DNA of 52,848 nucleotides from Verrucomicrobiota bacterium. GTDB taxonomy: Bacteria; Verrucomicrobiota; Verrucomicrobiae; Limisphaerales; UBA11358. Of this stretch, positions 26,748-35,231 are shown piece after piece; position 1 is the first letter of the stretch, and the number at the start of each line of letters is the position of its first letter. The stretch lies in NCBI GenBank assembly GCA_014860005.1, contig JACZKP010000171.1:1-52848 (forward strand), in the 5' to 3' direction. The notes beneath the pieces were generated by a model. That model was not told where the DNA came from, did not search any database, and saw only the letters and a program-made list of their open reading frames with translations. Position numbers and translations under genes: made by a program.

Positions 26748-27766
26748 AGTTCCGCTGCCAGTTGTTCCCCTAACTCAACGGCTTGATTGATGGGGCGTCG
26801 GGCTTTTCCCCGGCGCACCTGTTCGTCGCGATAAGAGATGGCGCGCATTTGGAGGTTTTCCCCAATCACTTCCGCGTAGGCGGCCACAGGACTGAGACAA
26901 CCACCGCCCATGCCGTGGAGAAACGCGCGTTCCGCTGTCACGCACTGAAATGTTTTGAAGTGATTCAACCGCTGGCAAATCGCCGCGATGCGCTTGTCGT
27001 CCGCGCGAATTTCAATGCCGATGGCAGCCTGGCCGACGCACGGCAGCATCACCTCCAGTTCGAGCACGCTGGCGAGGAGACCCTCGGGTACCGCGTCACC
27101 TTCGAGCCGGCCATCCGGGGTGATGTGAAAATTCAAGCGGCTGATCCCCGCCAACGCGAGCACGGTGGCGTCCAGTTCAGCACGCTCCCTGACTTTCTGC
27201 ATGCGCGTCACCACGTTGCCCCGGATTTCCACCACGTTCAGGTCGGGGCGCTGGGCTAGCATCTGTGCTTTGCGGCGGGTGCTGCTGGTGGCAATGGTGG
27301 CGCCTTGTGCAAAATCTTCCAACTGCGCGTGCGGTGCGTAACCGCGCCGCGAATCTTGTCCGGATTTCTGGTTGGCTGAGTTGGAATCTCCGGCGGGCGG
27401 TTTCATGGATTTCGCTGAGCGGTAAATCAACACATCCCGCACGTCGGCGCGCTCGGGGGTCGCGGCGAGCATCAGGCCGGCGGGCAGATCGGTCGGCAAA
27501 TCCTTGAGGCTGTGAACGGCCAGGTCGGCCTGACCTTTGATCAGGGCCACTTCGAGTTCCTTGGTGAAAAGACCCTTGGGCAGACTGCCGCTGGATTGGG
27601 CCATCGAGGCTTTCTGCAGTTTATCCCCGGTGGTCTTGATGATCTTGAGCTCAAATGAAAGCTTGGGAAAGGCGTTGCGGCATTGAGCCAGAATCATGTT
27701 GGCTTGGGCCAGGGCGAGGGCGCTGCCGCGTGTGGCAATGAGAATGGGTCGTTTGGAATCAAGCAT
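26741..27766 (-). CDS. hemC: hydroxymethylbilane synthase (porphobilinogen deaminase)
   Basis: A 341-residue enzyme that joins four porphobilinogen units into hydroxymethylbilane in tetrapyrrole synthesis. Visible motifs are IATRGSALALAQA at the N-terminus, DLAVHSLKDLPT with the catalytic Asp89, TSSTRRKAQ (Arg pair binding substrate carboxylates), and GGGCLSPVAAYAE, in which Cys290 holds the dipyrromethane cofactor. It is about 30 residues longer than usual because of a Ser/Lys/Gly-rich insert at about 118-148, between DVLIYR and the GATIATSS strand. Its start overlaps the hemA stop by 8 bp, which indicates translational coupling. Terminal gene of the heme cluster. Confidence 0.95.
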   Translation of the reverse strand: MLDSKRPILIATRGSALALAQANMILAQCRNAFPKLSFELKIIKTTGDKLQKASMAQSSGSLPKGLFTKELEVALIKGQADLAVHSLKDLPTDLPAGLMLAATPERADVRDVLIYRSAKSMKPPAGDSNSANQKSGQDSRRGYAPHAQLEDFAQGATIATSSTRRKAQMLAQRPDLNVVEIRGNVVTRMQKVRERAELDATVLALAGISRLNFHITPDGRLEGDAVPEGLLASVLELEVMLPCVGQAAIGIEIRADDKRIAAICQRLNHFKTFQCVTAERAFLHGMGGGCLSPVAAYAEVIGENLQMRAISYRDEQVRRGKARRPINQAVELGEQLAAELK

Positions 27767-28817
27767 GAGATTCGGTGGGAGGGGTAAACTGCGTCGGGTG
27801 CGGAGCGGTCGGCAAACTCAGGAGCGGCTTGATTTTATCCGCGATGATCACCTCGCACCGGGCAATCTCCTCCTTCCGTTGTTTCAGGTAATCCGCCGCG
27901 ATCGCGTGCAAATCGTCCACGTTGTACAGGTAAACATTCTCGACCAGGTTTACTTCGGGATCAATGTCACGCGGAACCGCGATGTCTATGAGCAGCATCG
28001 GACGCTGGCCGCGTTGTTTCATGAATTGCTCCAGGGTTGGCCGGTCAAGGATATGGTGCGGAGCGGCGGTGCTGCTGATCACAATGTCAACGTGCTCGAA
28101 GTCCTTTGCCCAGTCAGCGAATTGCACCGCGCGTCCGCCAAGTTCGCTGGCCAGCGCGACCGCGCGATCGTAAGAACGGTTTGCCACAATGATGCTGCGC
28201 GCCCCGCGGGAAAGCAGGGCGCGGGCAGTCTTTTCACTGGTGTCGCCGGCCCCCACCACCATAACGTCGTGGTCCGCCAGGGAGTTGAAGATTTTTTCGG
28301 CGAGTTCGACGGCCACGGAAGCCACGGACACACTGCCGCGCTGGATGTTGGTTTCCGTGCGAATGTGTTTGGCGACGTGGAACGCGCGCTGAAATGCCTT
28401 GTTGAGCTTGCCGCCGGTGTGCCGGTGTTGGAGGGCGAGTTCGTAGGCGCGTTTGAGCTGACCCAGAATCTCGGTTTCTCCGAGCACCATCGAGTCAATG
28501 CCACAGGCTACCCGGAACAAGTGTTCCAGGCTGCGCGGTTCGCTCAGGGTATAGATTTCGTCACCGAGCGGATCGCGGTAATCATGAATGGTGACAAGAA
28601 ATTCCCGCAGTTCGGCGAATGCCCGGTCAGGTTCAAGCGAAGTGCCGGCGTAGATTTCCACACGGTTGCAGGTGGAAAGAATCACCGCTTCCTCGGCAAT
28701 CTGGCGGTGTCGCAACGCTTCAAGGGCCGCGGGAATCCGTGCCTCGGCAAAGGCAAAGCGCTCCCGCAGTTGCACGGGAGACGAATGGTGGCTCAGGCCG
28801 ATGACGACGATGGGCAT
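27759..28817 (-). CDS. hemA: glutamyl-tRNA reductase
   Basis: A 352-residue NADPH-dependent enzyme that reduces glutamyl-tRNA to glutamate-1-semialdehyde, the first step of the C5 route to heme. IGLSHHSSPVQLRE opens the catalytic domain. STCNRVEIY contains the thioester-forming Cys50. GETEILGQLK marks the substrate-recognition region. VVGAGDTSEKTARALLSRGA is the NADPH-binding Rossmann loop. The C-terminal dimerisation helix is shorter than in the 420-residue enzymes of enterobacteria, as is common in other phyla. It sits between the ccsA/hemX-like gene (22-bp gap) and hemC (8-bp overlap), the same order seen in many bacterial hem operons. Confidence 0.96.
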   Translation of the reverse strand: MPIVVIGLSHHSSPVQLRERFAFAEARIPAALEALRHRQIAEEAVILSTCNRVEIYAGTSLEPDRAFAELREFLVTIHDYRDPLGDEIYTLSEPRSLEHLFRVACGIDSMVLGETEILGQLKRAYELALQHRHTGGKLNKAFQRAFHVAKHIRTETNIQRGSVSVASVAVELAEKIFNSLADHDVMVVGAGDTSEKTARALLSRGARSIIVANRSYDRAVALASELGGRAVQFADWAKDFEHVDIVISSTAAPHHILDRPTLEQFMKQRGQRPMLLIDIAVPRDIDPEVNLVENVYLYNVDDLHAIAADYLKQRKEEIARCEVIIADKIKPLLSLPTAPHPTQFTPPTESHA

Positions 28818-28839
28818 TAGCGCGAGGTGGCGGTTGTGC

Positions 28840-29673
28840 TCATGGGTTATGCAGGCCGGAGAGCAGGTTCGTGCCCCAGAAAGTCAGTAACACAAACGTA
28901 AACACACTGATCACCCCGACGGCGAAGCGTCGCCCCGTCTGTCCCAACCGCCAGCGCCCCACGAGCAGCGCCAGATACAACAGCCACAGAATGGCCGACC
29001 AGACCACTTTGGCGTCTTTGAAGTAATACACTCCTTCGGGTCGCGGCAACCGTCCGCCCGCCAATAGGCCGATGGTGAGCAACACAAACCCCACCAACAC
29101 CAGTCGTTGGGTGACAATTTCCAGACGCTGAATCGGCGGCAATAGCGACAAGACTGCGCGCAGTTTGTGGAACTTCAAGTTGTGTTGCTGAGTCAGGAAC
29201 ATCATCGCCGCCACCGACGCCAGCCCGAACGCGCCATAAGCCAGCAGGATGGTGGTGGCGTGCATGCTCAACAATCCCCCGGAAAACTCGGGCTTCGGTC
29301 CATGCGGTGGGTCCAAGGCTGGCATCAGCGCAAAAACGCCAATCCCGAACAAAACCGGCGAAGCGAAGGCGGAGAGAAAGCGCAGACGCGGCAACAGGCC
29401 GATGATCAAGCAGGCGAGCACGAGGCTCCAGGCAATGAAGATGGTCGCCTCAAAAAGATTATTGACGGGACAACGATTGAGGGAAAAGCCGCGCAGCGCC
29501 ATGGCCGTGGTGTGCAGCGCGAACCCCACCACGAGGGCCAGGTAGTTGACGTAATCATCCTTGCGGAAATCTTTCCGCCAGAGAAACACCGAATAAATCA
29601 TGCTCAGACCGTAAACAATCACGGCGAGCAGGAAAAAGTGTCGGTCAGCGTGTTGGCCAGTGAACCAAGCCAC
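28840..29673 (-). CDS. cytochrome c assembly / HemX-like membrane protein (CcsA family)
   Basis: A 277-residue integral membrane protein with about eight helices, starting at a GTG. It belongs to the CcsA/CcmF/HemX superfamily. The central region ALRGFSLNRCPVNNLFEA is a shortened counterpart of the tryptophan-rich heme-handling segment. HATTILLAYGAFGLASVAAM contains a conserved His (about residue 138), and a second His-bearing loop lies early (LHTTAMALRG). The canonical WGxxWxWD signature is absent, which favours a HemX-like role beside hemA, or a divergent system II cytochrome c synthase subunit. It precedes hemA by 22 bp and follows accD by 51 bp. Confidence 0.8.
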   Translation of the reverse strand: MAWFTGQHADRHFFLLAVIVYGLSMIYSVFLWRKDFRKDDYVNYLALVVGFALHTTAMALRGFSLNRCPVNNLFEATIFIAWSLVLACLIIGLLPRLRFLSAFASPVLFGIGVFALMPALDPPHGPKPEFSGGLLSMHATTILLAYGAFGLASVAAMMFLTQQHNLKFHKLRAVLSLLPPIQRLEIVTQRLVLVGFVLLTIGLLAGGRLPRPEGVYYFKDAKVVWSAILWLLYLALLVGRWRLGQTGRRFAVGVISVFTFVLLTFWGTNLLSGLHNP

Positions 29674-29724
29674 AATGTCAGGTTAGTTGGGGGGCCATCG
29701 GGCGCCAGTTGCAGGTGCCGCGCA

Positions 29725-30729
29725 TCATGCCTTGGCCGCCTTTGGCTTGCGACTCGCGGTCAGGTACTCCAGATACGAGATCAATTGTTCCTTCAACTCC
29801 GGGCGCGGCACGATCGCATCAATCAGCCCGTGATCCAGCAGGAATTCGGTGGTCTGAAATCCCGGTGGCAGGTCGGCTTGGGTGGTGTCCTTGATCACGC
29901 GCGGACCGGCAAAACCGATCATCGCGCCCGGCTCCGCAATGATCAGGTCGCCCAGGCTGGCATAACTGGCCATGACTCCCGCGGTGGTCGGATGGGTCAG
30001 CACGCTGATGAACGGCAGCCGGGCTTTGGCGTGATAAGCGAGTGCCGCAGAAGTTTTGGCCATCTGCATGAGGCTGAACATGCCTTCATACATGCGCGCC
30101 CCACCGCTGGTGGAAATGATGATCACCGGCAATTCCTTTTCCGTGGCCCGCTCGATGAGGCGCGTGAGCTTCTCGCCCACCACTGAACCCATGGAGCCGC
30201 CAAGGAAACTAAAATCCATCACCCCCAACGCAGCCCGGTGCGCGCCAATCAGGCAAATGCCGGTAAGCACGGCGTCCTTTAACCCGGTGGACTTCGAGTA
30301 AGCCTCCAGCTTGGAGGTGTAGGTGGCCACGCCGGTGAAGCCCAGCACATCCACGCTGACCATCGCGGCGTCCATTTCTTCAAAGGTGCAGGTTTCCACC
30401 AGGGAATGAATCCGCTCGCGTGCGCCGATTGGGAAATGAAACTCGCACTGCGGGCAGACTTTCAGGTTTTCGTCCAGTTCCTTGTCAAAGACCATGGTGC
30501 TGCACTTGGGGCATTTGGTCCACAAGCCCTCCGGAATGTCCCGTTTGCGCGATTTGGCCCCCGCCAGTTTGGGTTTCCTGGCAAACGTGGTGGTGCTATC
30601 AGTGGGCGGCGGTGTGAGTGCCGGCTCCCCGGGATCGGGGGCCGGCGGTTTGGGCGCGAGGTTCGTCGTAACCGAAAGCGGAAACGGAACTGGCGGCGTG
30701 GGCGGATTGGGCTGTGGCGATGAAATCAT
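29725..30729 (-). CDS. accD: acetyl-CoA carboxylase carboxyltransferase subunit beta
   Basis: A 334-residue subunit that, with AccA, transfers CO2 from biotin to acetyl-CoA to make malonyl-CoA for fatty acid synthesis. A four-cysteine zinc ribbon (Cys73, Cys76, Cys92, Cys95) precedes the crotonase-fold carboxyltransferase domain with GGSMGSVVGEK and SGGARMYEGMFSLMQMAKT. The C-terminal part TTAGVMASYASLGD and GFAGPRVI is typical. An N-terminal Pro/Thr-rich tail of about 60 residues, absent from shorter AccDs, is probably a disordered extension. It lies upstream of the ccsA/hemX-like gene and downstream of the comF-like gene on the same strand, so lipid and heme genes may share a transcript. 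Confidence 0.95.
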   Translation of the reverse strand: MISSPQPNPPTPPVPFPLSVTTNLAPKPPAPDPGEPALTPPPTDSTTTFARKPKLAGAKSRKRDIPEGLWTKCPKCSTMVFDKELDENLKVCPQCEFHFPIGARERIHSLVETCTFEEMDAAMVSVDVLGFTGVATYTSKLEAYSKSTGLKDAVLTGICLIGAHRAALGVMDFSFLGGSMGSVVGEKLTRLIERATEKELPVIIISTSGGARMYEGMFSLMQMAKTSAALAYHAKARLPFISVLTHPTTAGVMASYASLGDLIIAEPGAMIGFAGPRVIKDTTQADLPPGFQTTEFLLDHGLIDAIVPRPELKEQLISYLEYLTASRKPKAAKA

Positions 30730-30798
30730 TTCGTCTCCATCAGGTTGATAGCCGGGTTAACTGAGCGCAAACCAACACGTATCATTCAAACGGAGTAT

Positions 30799-31542
30799 TC
30801 ACAGTCCACGGGCGACTGTCCAGACGCAAACTTCACCCGCGCCCGCCGCCTGCAACGTTTTGGCGCAGGTATTCGTAGTGGCGCCCGTGGTGAAAACATC
30901 ATCCACCAGAATGACTCGCTCCCCGGCGAGCCGTCGCCCGTGCCTCATGGCGAAGGCGCGCTGCACGTTCGCTGCCCGCTGTTGCCGGGTGAGCAACGTT
31001 TGCGTCCGCGTGGGCACCACTCGCCGCAGCAGGGTTTTGCCGATGGGAATCCGCGTGGCGGCGCTCAGATGCGCGGCCAGACGCTCGGCTTGATTGAACT
31101 CGCGCTCGCGCTGCTTCGCCGAATGCAGCGGTACGGGCACAATCAAGTCCCACTGTTGCAACGACAGTTCGGGCACAGCCTGACGCAGAAATACGTCCGC
31201 GAGAAAAGGCTCAAACCACAAGGCGCGCTGGTATTTGTAGCGGTGAATGGCTTCAAGAATCACGCCGCCGGCCGTGACGGCGGAGCGGGCGAAACAAAAG
31301 TGCAACTCCAGGTCCCGGCAATTTGCGCACTCGAATGGGGTGGTCAGTTCGCCCGCGTACGGCAGGCCGCAACGCTGACAGTAGGGCGGCCGGATGAAGC
31401 GGACCTTGCGCCAGCAGTTTGGGCAGACCATGCCCTCGGCGGCGGTCGCCCGCGCCGTCTCACACAATTGGCACAGCGGCGGGTAGAGCAACGCCAGCCC
31501 CGCGTCCTTCAGCGTCGTGAGCAGGGCGGCGGGCTTGGACAC
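30799..31542 (-). CDS. ComF-family phosphoribosyltransferase-like protein
   Basis: A 247-residue protein starting at GTG. The N-terminal part has the double zinc-finger arrangement of ComF proteins (CQLC, then CPNC, CQRC and CANC pairs between about residues 24 and 76). The C-terminal part has a type I phosphoribosyltransferase fold with the PRPP-binding loop VILVDDVFTTGATTNT near residue 208. LIVPVPLHSAKQREREFNQAERLA is the conserved central segment. In naturally competent bacteria ComF takes part in DNA uptake, but orthologues occur widely and their role is often unknown. It stands 42 bp downstream of argA. Confidence 0.9.
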   Translation of the reverse strand: MSKPAALLTTLKDAGLALLYPPLCQLCETARATAAEGMVCPNCWRKVRFIRPPYCQRCGLPYAGELTTPFECANCRDLELHFCFARSAVTAGGVILEAIHRYKYQRALWFEPFLADVFLRQAVPELSLQQWDLIVPVPLHSAKQREREFNQAERLAAHLSAATRIPIGKTLLRRVVPTRTQTLLTRQQRAANVQRAFAMRHGRRLAGERVILVDDVFTTGATTNTCAKTLQAAGAGEVCVWTVARGL

Positions 31543-31584
31543 GCAACAATCTCCTTTAAGGCTGACGCCGCCGCGTGGAGGCGT

Positions 31585-32865
31585 TCATTTTAGTTTCTTC
31601 ACCAGCACCTTCGAGTTGCGTCCGCTCTGATCGTACTTATCGCGGCGGGACGGGGGCAAATCGTCGCGGGTGCCTTCCGCGAAACCGCCTTTGGATTGAA
31701 AATACGTAAACGCCTGGGTGGAGAGCGTGAGCAATTCGCCCAAGCCCATTTCGCGCGCCTTGCTTTCCACAAACTGGATCAGCTTCCGGCCAATTCCCTG
31801 ATTCTCGTGCGAAGGATTCACAAAGAGACAGGCCAATTCGCCCTTGTTCTGGTCTGGATGCGCGTGGAGCGCAACGCAAGCCACGGGATTCTTATCAATC
31901 TCGAAGATGTAATAATCGCCGAGGTGCTTCTCAATCCCGGCGCGGGTGCGTTTCACGAGTTCATCCGTTTCCACGCCCTTTTGCGTCAACAACTGGATCG
32001 CCCGCACGTCTTTTTTCTTGGCCAATCGGATCTGCTGATATTCGTTGGCGTAAATCAGCGTGCCGATGCCTTCATTGGAAAACACCTCCGCCAGCAAACC
32101 TTCGTCCACCTGTCCGTTGATGATATGAACCCGCTGTATGCCCGCACGGCAGGCCGCGGCGGCATGTTGGGCCTTGGAGAGGGTTTCGGGCGAGAATTCA
32201 CCTTTGCCTTTTTCCAGCAACGCCACGAGATCGCCCACGAGCATCTGCCGAATGAGTCTGCCCTGGTAATATAGCCCGTCGGTCGTGGTAATGAACAGCA
32301 GCTTGATGGCTTTGAGTGCATCCGCCACCTCCACTGCCACGCCATCGGAATTCACGCGATAGGTCTTCCCGTCACCGTCGAAGCCGAGCGGTGGAATCAC
32401 CGGAATGATGCCCTGAGCCAGCAGCGTTTGCAGCAGTTCCACGTCCACCCGCTCAACCTTGCCGGTGAACAAACGGTCCGCTCCCTGAATGATGCCCATG
32501 GGATGCGCGATGATGGCGTTGGTGCAGGCGGCGCGCAGATCGCTGGCGGAGAAACCCTCCAGAATCTCGTGCGTGAGCCGGTTGGCGGCGGTGAGCGCCA
32601 GCTTGAGCGTCGCGGCGTCGGTGACCCCGCTGCCATCCAGATTTGACGGGGCAACTCGTTGTTCCTCGGCGAGCGCCTTGATCTGGGCCGCGGCGCCGTG
32701 GACTAGCACCACGCGAATGTTCAGCGAGCGCAACACTGCGATGTCCAGCAGTATGTTGGCGAAATTCTCGCTCGTTACGATCGCGCCATCCACGCTGATG
32801 ATGAAGGTGCGCTCCCGAAATTGCGGGATGTATTGCAGGATGCCGCGCAGGTCAGTCGGTTTCAC
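31585..32865 (-). CDS. argA: amino-acid N-acetyltransferase (N-acetylglutamate synthase)
   Basis: A 426-residue enzyme that makes N-acetylglutamate, the first step of arginine synthesis, starting at GTG. Residues about 1-285 form an amino-acid-kinase-like domain (TFIISVDGAIV, VLVHGAAAQIKALAEE, GIIPVIPPLGFDGDG). Residues about 290-426 form a GNAT acetyltransferase (CLFVNPSHENQGIGRKLIQFVESKAR acetyl-CoA loop, with the Q-G-I-G-R signature). This fused architecture is the classical ArgA form, and the length is close to the 440 residues of proteobacterial enzymes. The kinase domain probably acts as the arginine-binding allosteric part. It follows hisC by about 107 bp on the same strand. Confidence 0.92.
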   Translation of the reverse strand: MKPTDLRGILQYIPQFRERTFIISVDGAIVTSENFANILLDIAVLRSLNIRVVLVHGAAAQIKALAEEQRVAPSNLDGSGVTDAATLKLALTAANRLTHEILEGFSASDLRAACTNAIIAHPMGIIQGADRLFTGKVERVDVELLQTLLAQGIIPVIPPLGFDGDGKTYRVNSDGVAVEVADALKAIKLLFITTTDGLYYQGRLIRQMLVGDLVALLEKGKGEFSPETLSKAQHAAAACRAGIQRVHIINGQVDEGLLAEVFSNEGIGTLIYANEYQQIRLAKKKDVRAIQLLTQKGVETDELVKRTRAGIEKHLGDYYIFEIDKNPVACVALHAHPDQNKGELACLFVNPSHENQGIGRKLIQFVESKAREMGLGELLTLSTQAFTYFQSKGGFAEGTRDDLPPSRRDKYDQSGRNSKVLVKKLK

Positions 32866-32972
32866 GTTTGGTCGTCGCTTTCTCTTTCCGTCGGGAGATA
32901 AGTATTCGGTTTGGCCGGCGTTTCAAATCAATTTTGTTGGCGCGCTCGGAGCGGGCAGGGGACAATCGTGCT

Positions 32973-34070
32973 TCAGGCCAAAGCCCGCGCCAGTGACTCC
33001 AGACACCGTTCATTCTCCGCGGGCGTGCCGATGGAGATACGAATCCATTCCGGCAATCGATAACCACTCATGGGCCGCACGATCACGCCTTGCGCCTGCA
33101 GCGCTTCGAATACGCGCTGACCGTCACCCACCCGCACGAGGATGAAGTTGCCCGCCGAGGGAATGAAGGTGAGTTGCATCCGTTGAAAACCCGCGACAAA
33201 GAACTGAAGTCCCCGGGCGTTGTTCTCACGCGTGCGGCGCATATGTTCGGTATCGTCCAAGGCCGCCAGCGCTGCGGCTTGGGCCAGCGAGTTGAGGTTG
33301 AACGGCTGGCGGACTTTCTCCAGGGTTGCGACAAGATCAGGATGCCCAATACCATAACCCAGCCGCAGTCCGGCTAGGCCGTAAATCTTTGAGAAGGTCC
33401 GCATCAACAGCAGATTCAGTTGTGTGCCGTCGCGGATTGCGGCAAGAAAATCCGCCGGCGACTCCAGGAATTCTATGTAAGCCTCATCCAATACAAGCAG
33501 CACTCCGGGCGGAATCTGCCGCACAAAATCTTCCAATTGCGCCTGGGCCACCACCGTGCCCGTTGGGTTGTTCGGGTTCGCCACAAACACCGCGCGTGTT
33601 CTCGGCGTAATGGCTTTCAGCATCGCCGGGAGATCGTGGCCGAAATCCTTTGCCGGCACAGTAACCAGATTCGCTCCGAACAATTGCGTCACCAGCGGAT
33701 AGACGGCGAAGCAATACTGCGACACCACCACGTCCACACCCGGCGACAGGTAAGCGTGACCGACGAACTCAATGATTTCGTTCGAGCCGTTGCCGAGGAT
33801 CAGATTGGCCACCGGCAACTCCAGTTTCTCGGCGAGTCGCTGCTTCAGGTAAAACGCGTTGCCATCCGGGTACAGATGAATGTTGGCTAGCACGCGCTGC
33901 ATCGCGGCGAGTGCCGCCGGCGAAGGCCCGAGCGGGTTCTCGTTCGACGCCAGCTTTATGACTTCAGCCGCTGGCAGATTGAGTTCACGCGCCACTTCTT
34001 CGATGGGACGTCCGGGTTGATAAGTCGGTAGATTGAGCAGAGCGGTATTGACCGGCGGGGGGATTGGCAT
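32973..34070 (-). CDS. hisC: histidinol-phosphate aminotransferase
   Basis: A 365-residue PLP enzyme of histidine biosynthesis (imidazole-acetol phosphate plus glutamate). Features are KLASNENPLGPSP at 39-51, NPNNPTG at 165-171, VLDEAYIEF with the PLP-pyridine Asp, and LMRTFSKIYGLAGLRLGYG with the Schiff-base Lys228. RPMSGYRLPEWIRISIGTPAEN closes the small domain and carries the substrate-binding Arg. It starts 1 bp after the stop of the DRTGG gene, so the two are coupled although functionally unrelated. The hisH gene is about 4 kb upstream. No other his genes lie in the window. Confidence 0.93.
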   Translation of the reverse strand: MPIPPPVNTALLNLPTYQPGRPIEEVARELNLPAAEVIKLASNENPLGPSPAALAAMQRVLANIHLYPDGNAFYLKQRLAEKLELPVANLILGNGSNEIIEFVGHAYLSPGVDVVVSQYCFAVYPLVTQLFGANLVTVPAKDFGHDLPAMLKAITPRTRAVFVANPNNPTGTVVAQAQLEDFVRQIPPGVLLVLDEAYIEFLESPADFLAAIRDGTQLNLLLMRTFSKIYGLAGLRLGYGIGHPDLVATLEKVRQPFNLNSLAQAAALAALDDTEHMRRTRENNARGLQFFVAGFQRMQLTFIPSAGNFILVRVGDGQRVFEALQAQGVIVRPMSGYRLPEWIRISIGTPAENERCLESLARALA

Positions 34071-34071
34071 T

Positions 34072-35166
34072 TTAGGTGGCCTCCAGAATTCTTTTAACGT
34101 TCACGTTTTTGGCAACAATGTCTCTGATCAACGCAATCTTCTGGGCATCGTTCGGGCGGGTCTTCACCGTCAGATCGTGGACTTTTGATGCAACCTGGTA
34201 ACTGTCTTCCTGTGCCAGCAACACCGGGATCGGCATGGTGCGAATCACCTTGAGCACACTTTCGCTGGGACGGAGCCCGCCCGTCAAAACGATGCCCGCC
34301 ATCTTGTCTGGACTGTTCGCTTCAATGCCCGTGCAGGCGGCCAGCACGATGTCCTCGCGGTCCCCCGGCGTGATGAGCAGTACGCCGCGCTTAAAGAAGC
34401 GCATCGCATTCTGCGCGCCCATCGCCCCCACCACCACATCATCCACCAGTTCATCCAGTGTGGGCGGATGATTGAGCAAGTCAGCCTGCAACTCCTCGCA
34501 AACCAACCCCACCGTGGGATTGGCCAATACCCGTTGATGCGGAATCACGCCCAGCAGTTCCAATCCTTTGCGCCGCAACCCGCGCCGCGCGAAGTCGGAA
34601 ATGTAATCCACCTTGTCCCCATGCACCTTGTTCAGAATTACGCCGATGACCTGCACGCCTTCTTTCTCGAACAACGCCTGATTCAGTGCCACTTCATCAA
34701 TCGGTTTCCCAATGCCGCCCTGCGTGACAATGACCACTTTGCAGCCTAGGATTTTTGCCACTTGCGCGTTCGACAAATCGAAGACCGAGCCAACACCCGC
34801 ATGACCGGAGCCTTCGCACAGGACGAATTCCTTCTCCCACGCCACTCGGTCGAACGCGGTTTGGATGCGCCGCACGAGCGCCTCATTGTTGGCAGCCAGA
34901 AGATACTTGCGTGTGAAATCCGGCTCGACGGCAATGGGACTCATGTCCACCAACGGGCAGTTGAGCCGATACACTGCGTCCATCAGCACCGAATCCTCGT
35001 CAATCTTCTGCTCTTCAATTTCGACGAACCGCTGCCCGACTGGTTTGATGTAGCCGATGCGCGGGAAGTACTCCTGGAGCGCCGCAATCAATCCCAGCGA
35101 AGTCGTGGTCTTGCCGTCGTTCTGCCGGGTGGCGGCAATGAAGACGCGTGGTGTGGTGGTGTTCAC
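34072..35166 (-). CDS. DRTGG-domain protein, Pta N-terminal-like
   Basis: A 364-residue protein starting at GTG, related to the N-terminal half of long phosphotransacetylases. Residues about 1-200 are a BioD/CobB-like P-loop domain (AATRQNDGKTTTSLGL, LCEGSGHAGVGS). Residues about 215-325 form a DRTGG domain, here with IVLTGGLRPSES in place of the name-giving motif. The phosphotransacetylase catalytic domain is missing and is encoded separately just upstream (65-bp gap). Together the two genes correspond to a split version of the enterobacterial three-domain Pta. In that protein the N-terminal part binds effectors such as NADH, so a regulatory role is plausible but unproven. Confidence 0.85.
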   Translation of the reverse strand: MNTTTPRVFIAATRQNDGKTTTSLGLIAALQEYFPRIGYIKPVGQRFVEIEEQKIDEDSVLMDAVYRLNCPLVDMSPIAVEPDFTRKYLLAANNEALVRRIQTAFDRVAWEKEFVLCEGSGHAGVGSVFDLSNAQVAKILGCKVVIVTQGGIGKPIDEVALNQALFEKEGVQVIGVILNKVHGDKVDYISDFARRGLRRKGLELLGVIPHQRVLANPTVGLVCEELQADLLNHPPTLDELVDDVVVGAMGAQNAMRFFKRGVLLITPGDREDIVLAACTGIEANSPDKMAGIVLTGGLRPSESVLKVIRTMPIPVLLAQEDSYQVASKVHDLTVKTRPNDAQKIALIRDIVAKNVNVKRILEAT

Positions 35167-35231
35167 TTCAATTCAACATCAGCAACGCAAGGCAGCCTCA
35201 GCGGACTCTGCCCGGCTGCGCTTTCCAGACC

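Noticed and set aside
27696..28820. Plus-strand 374-codon frame
   Set aside because: Opposite hemA, which has all family motifs.
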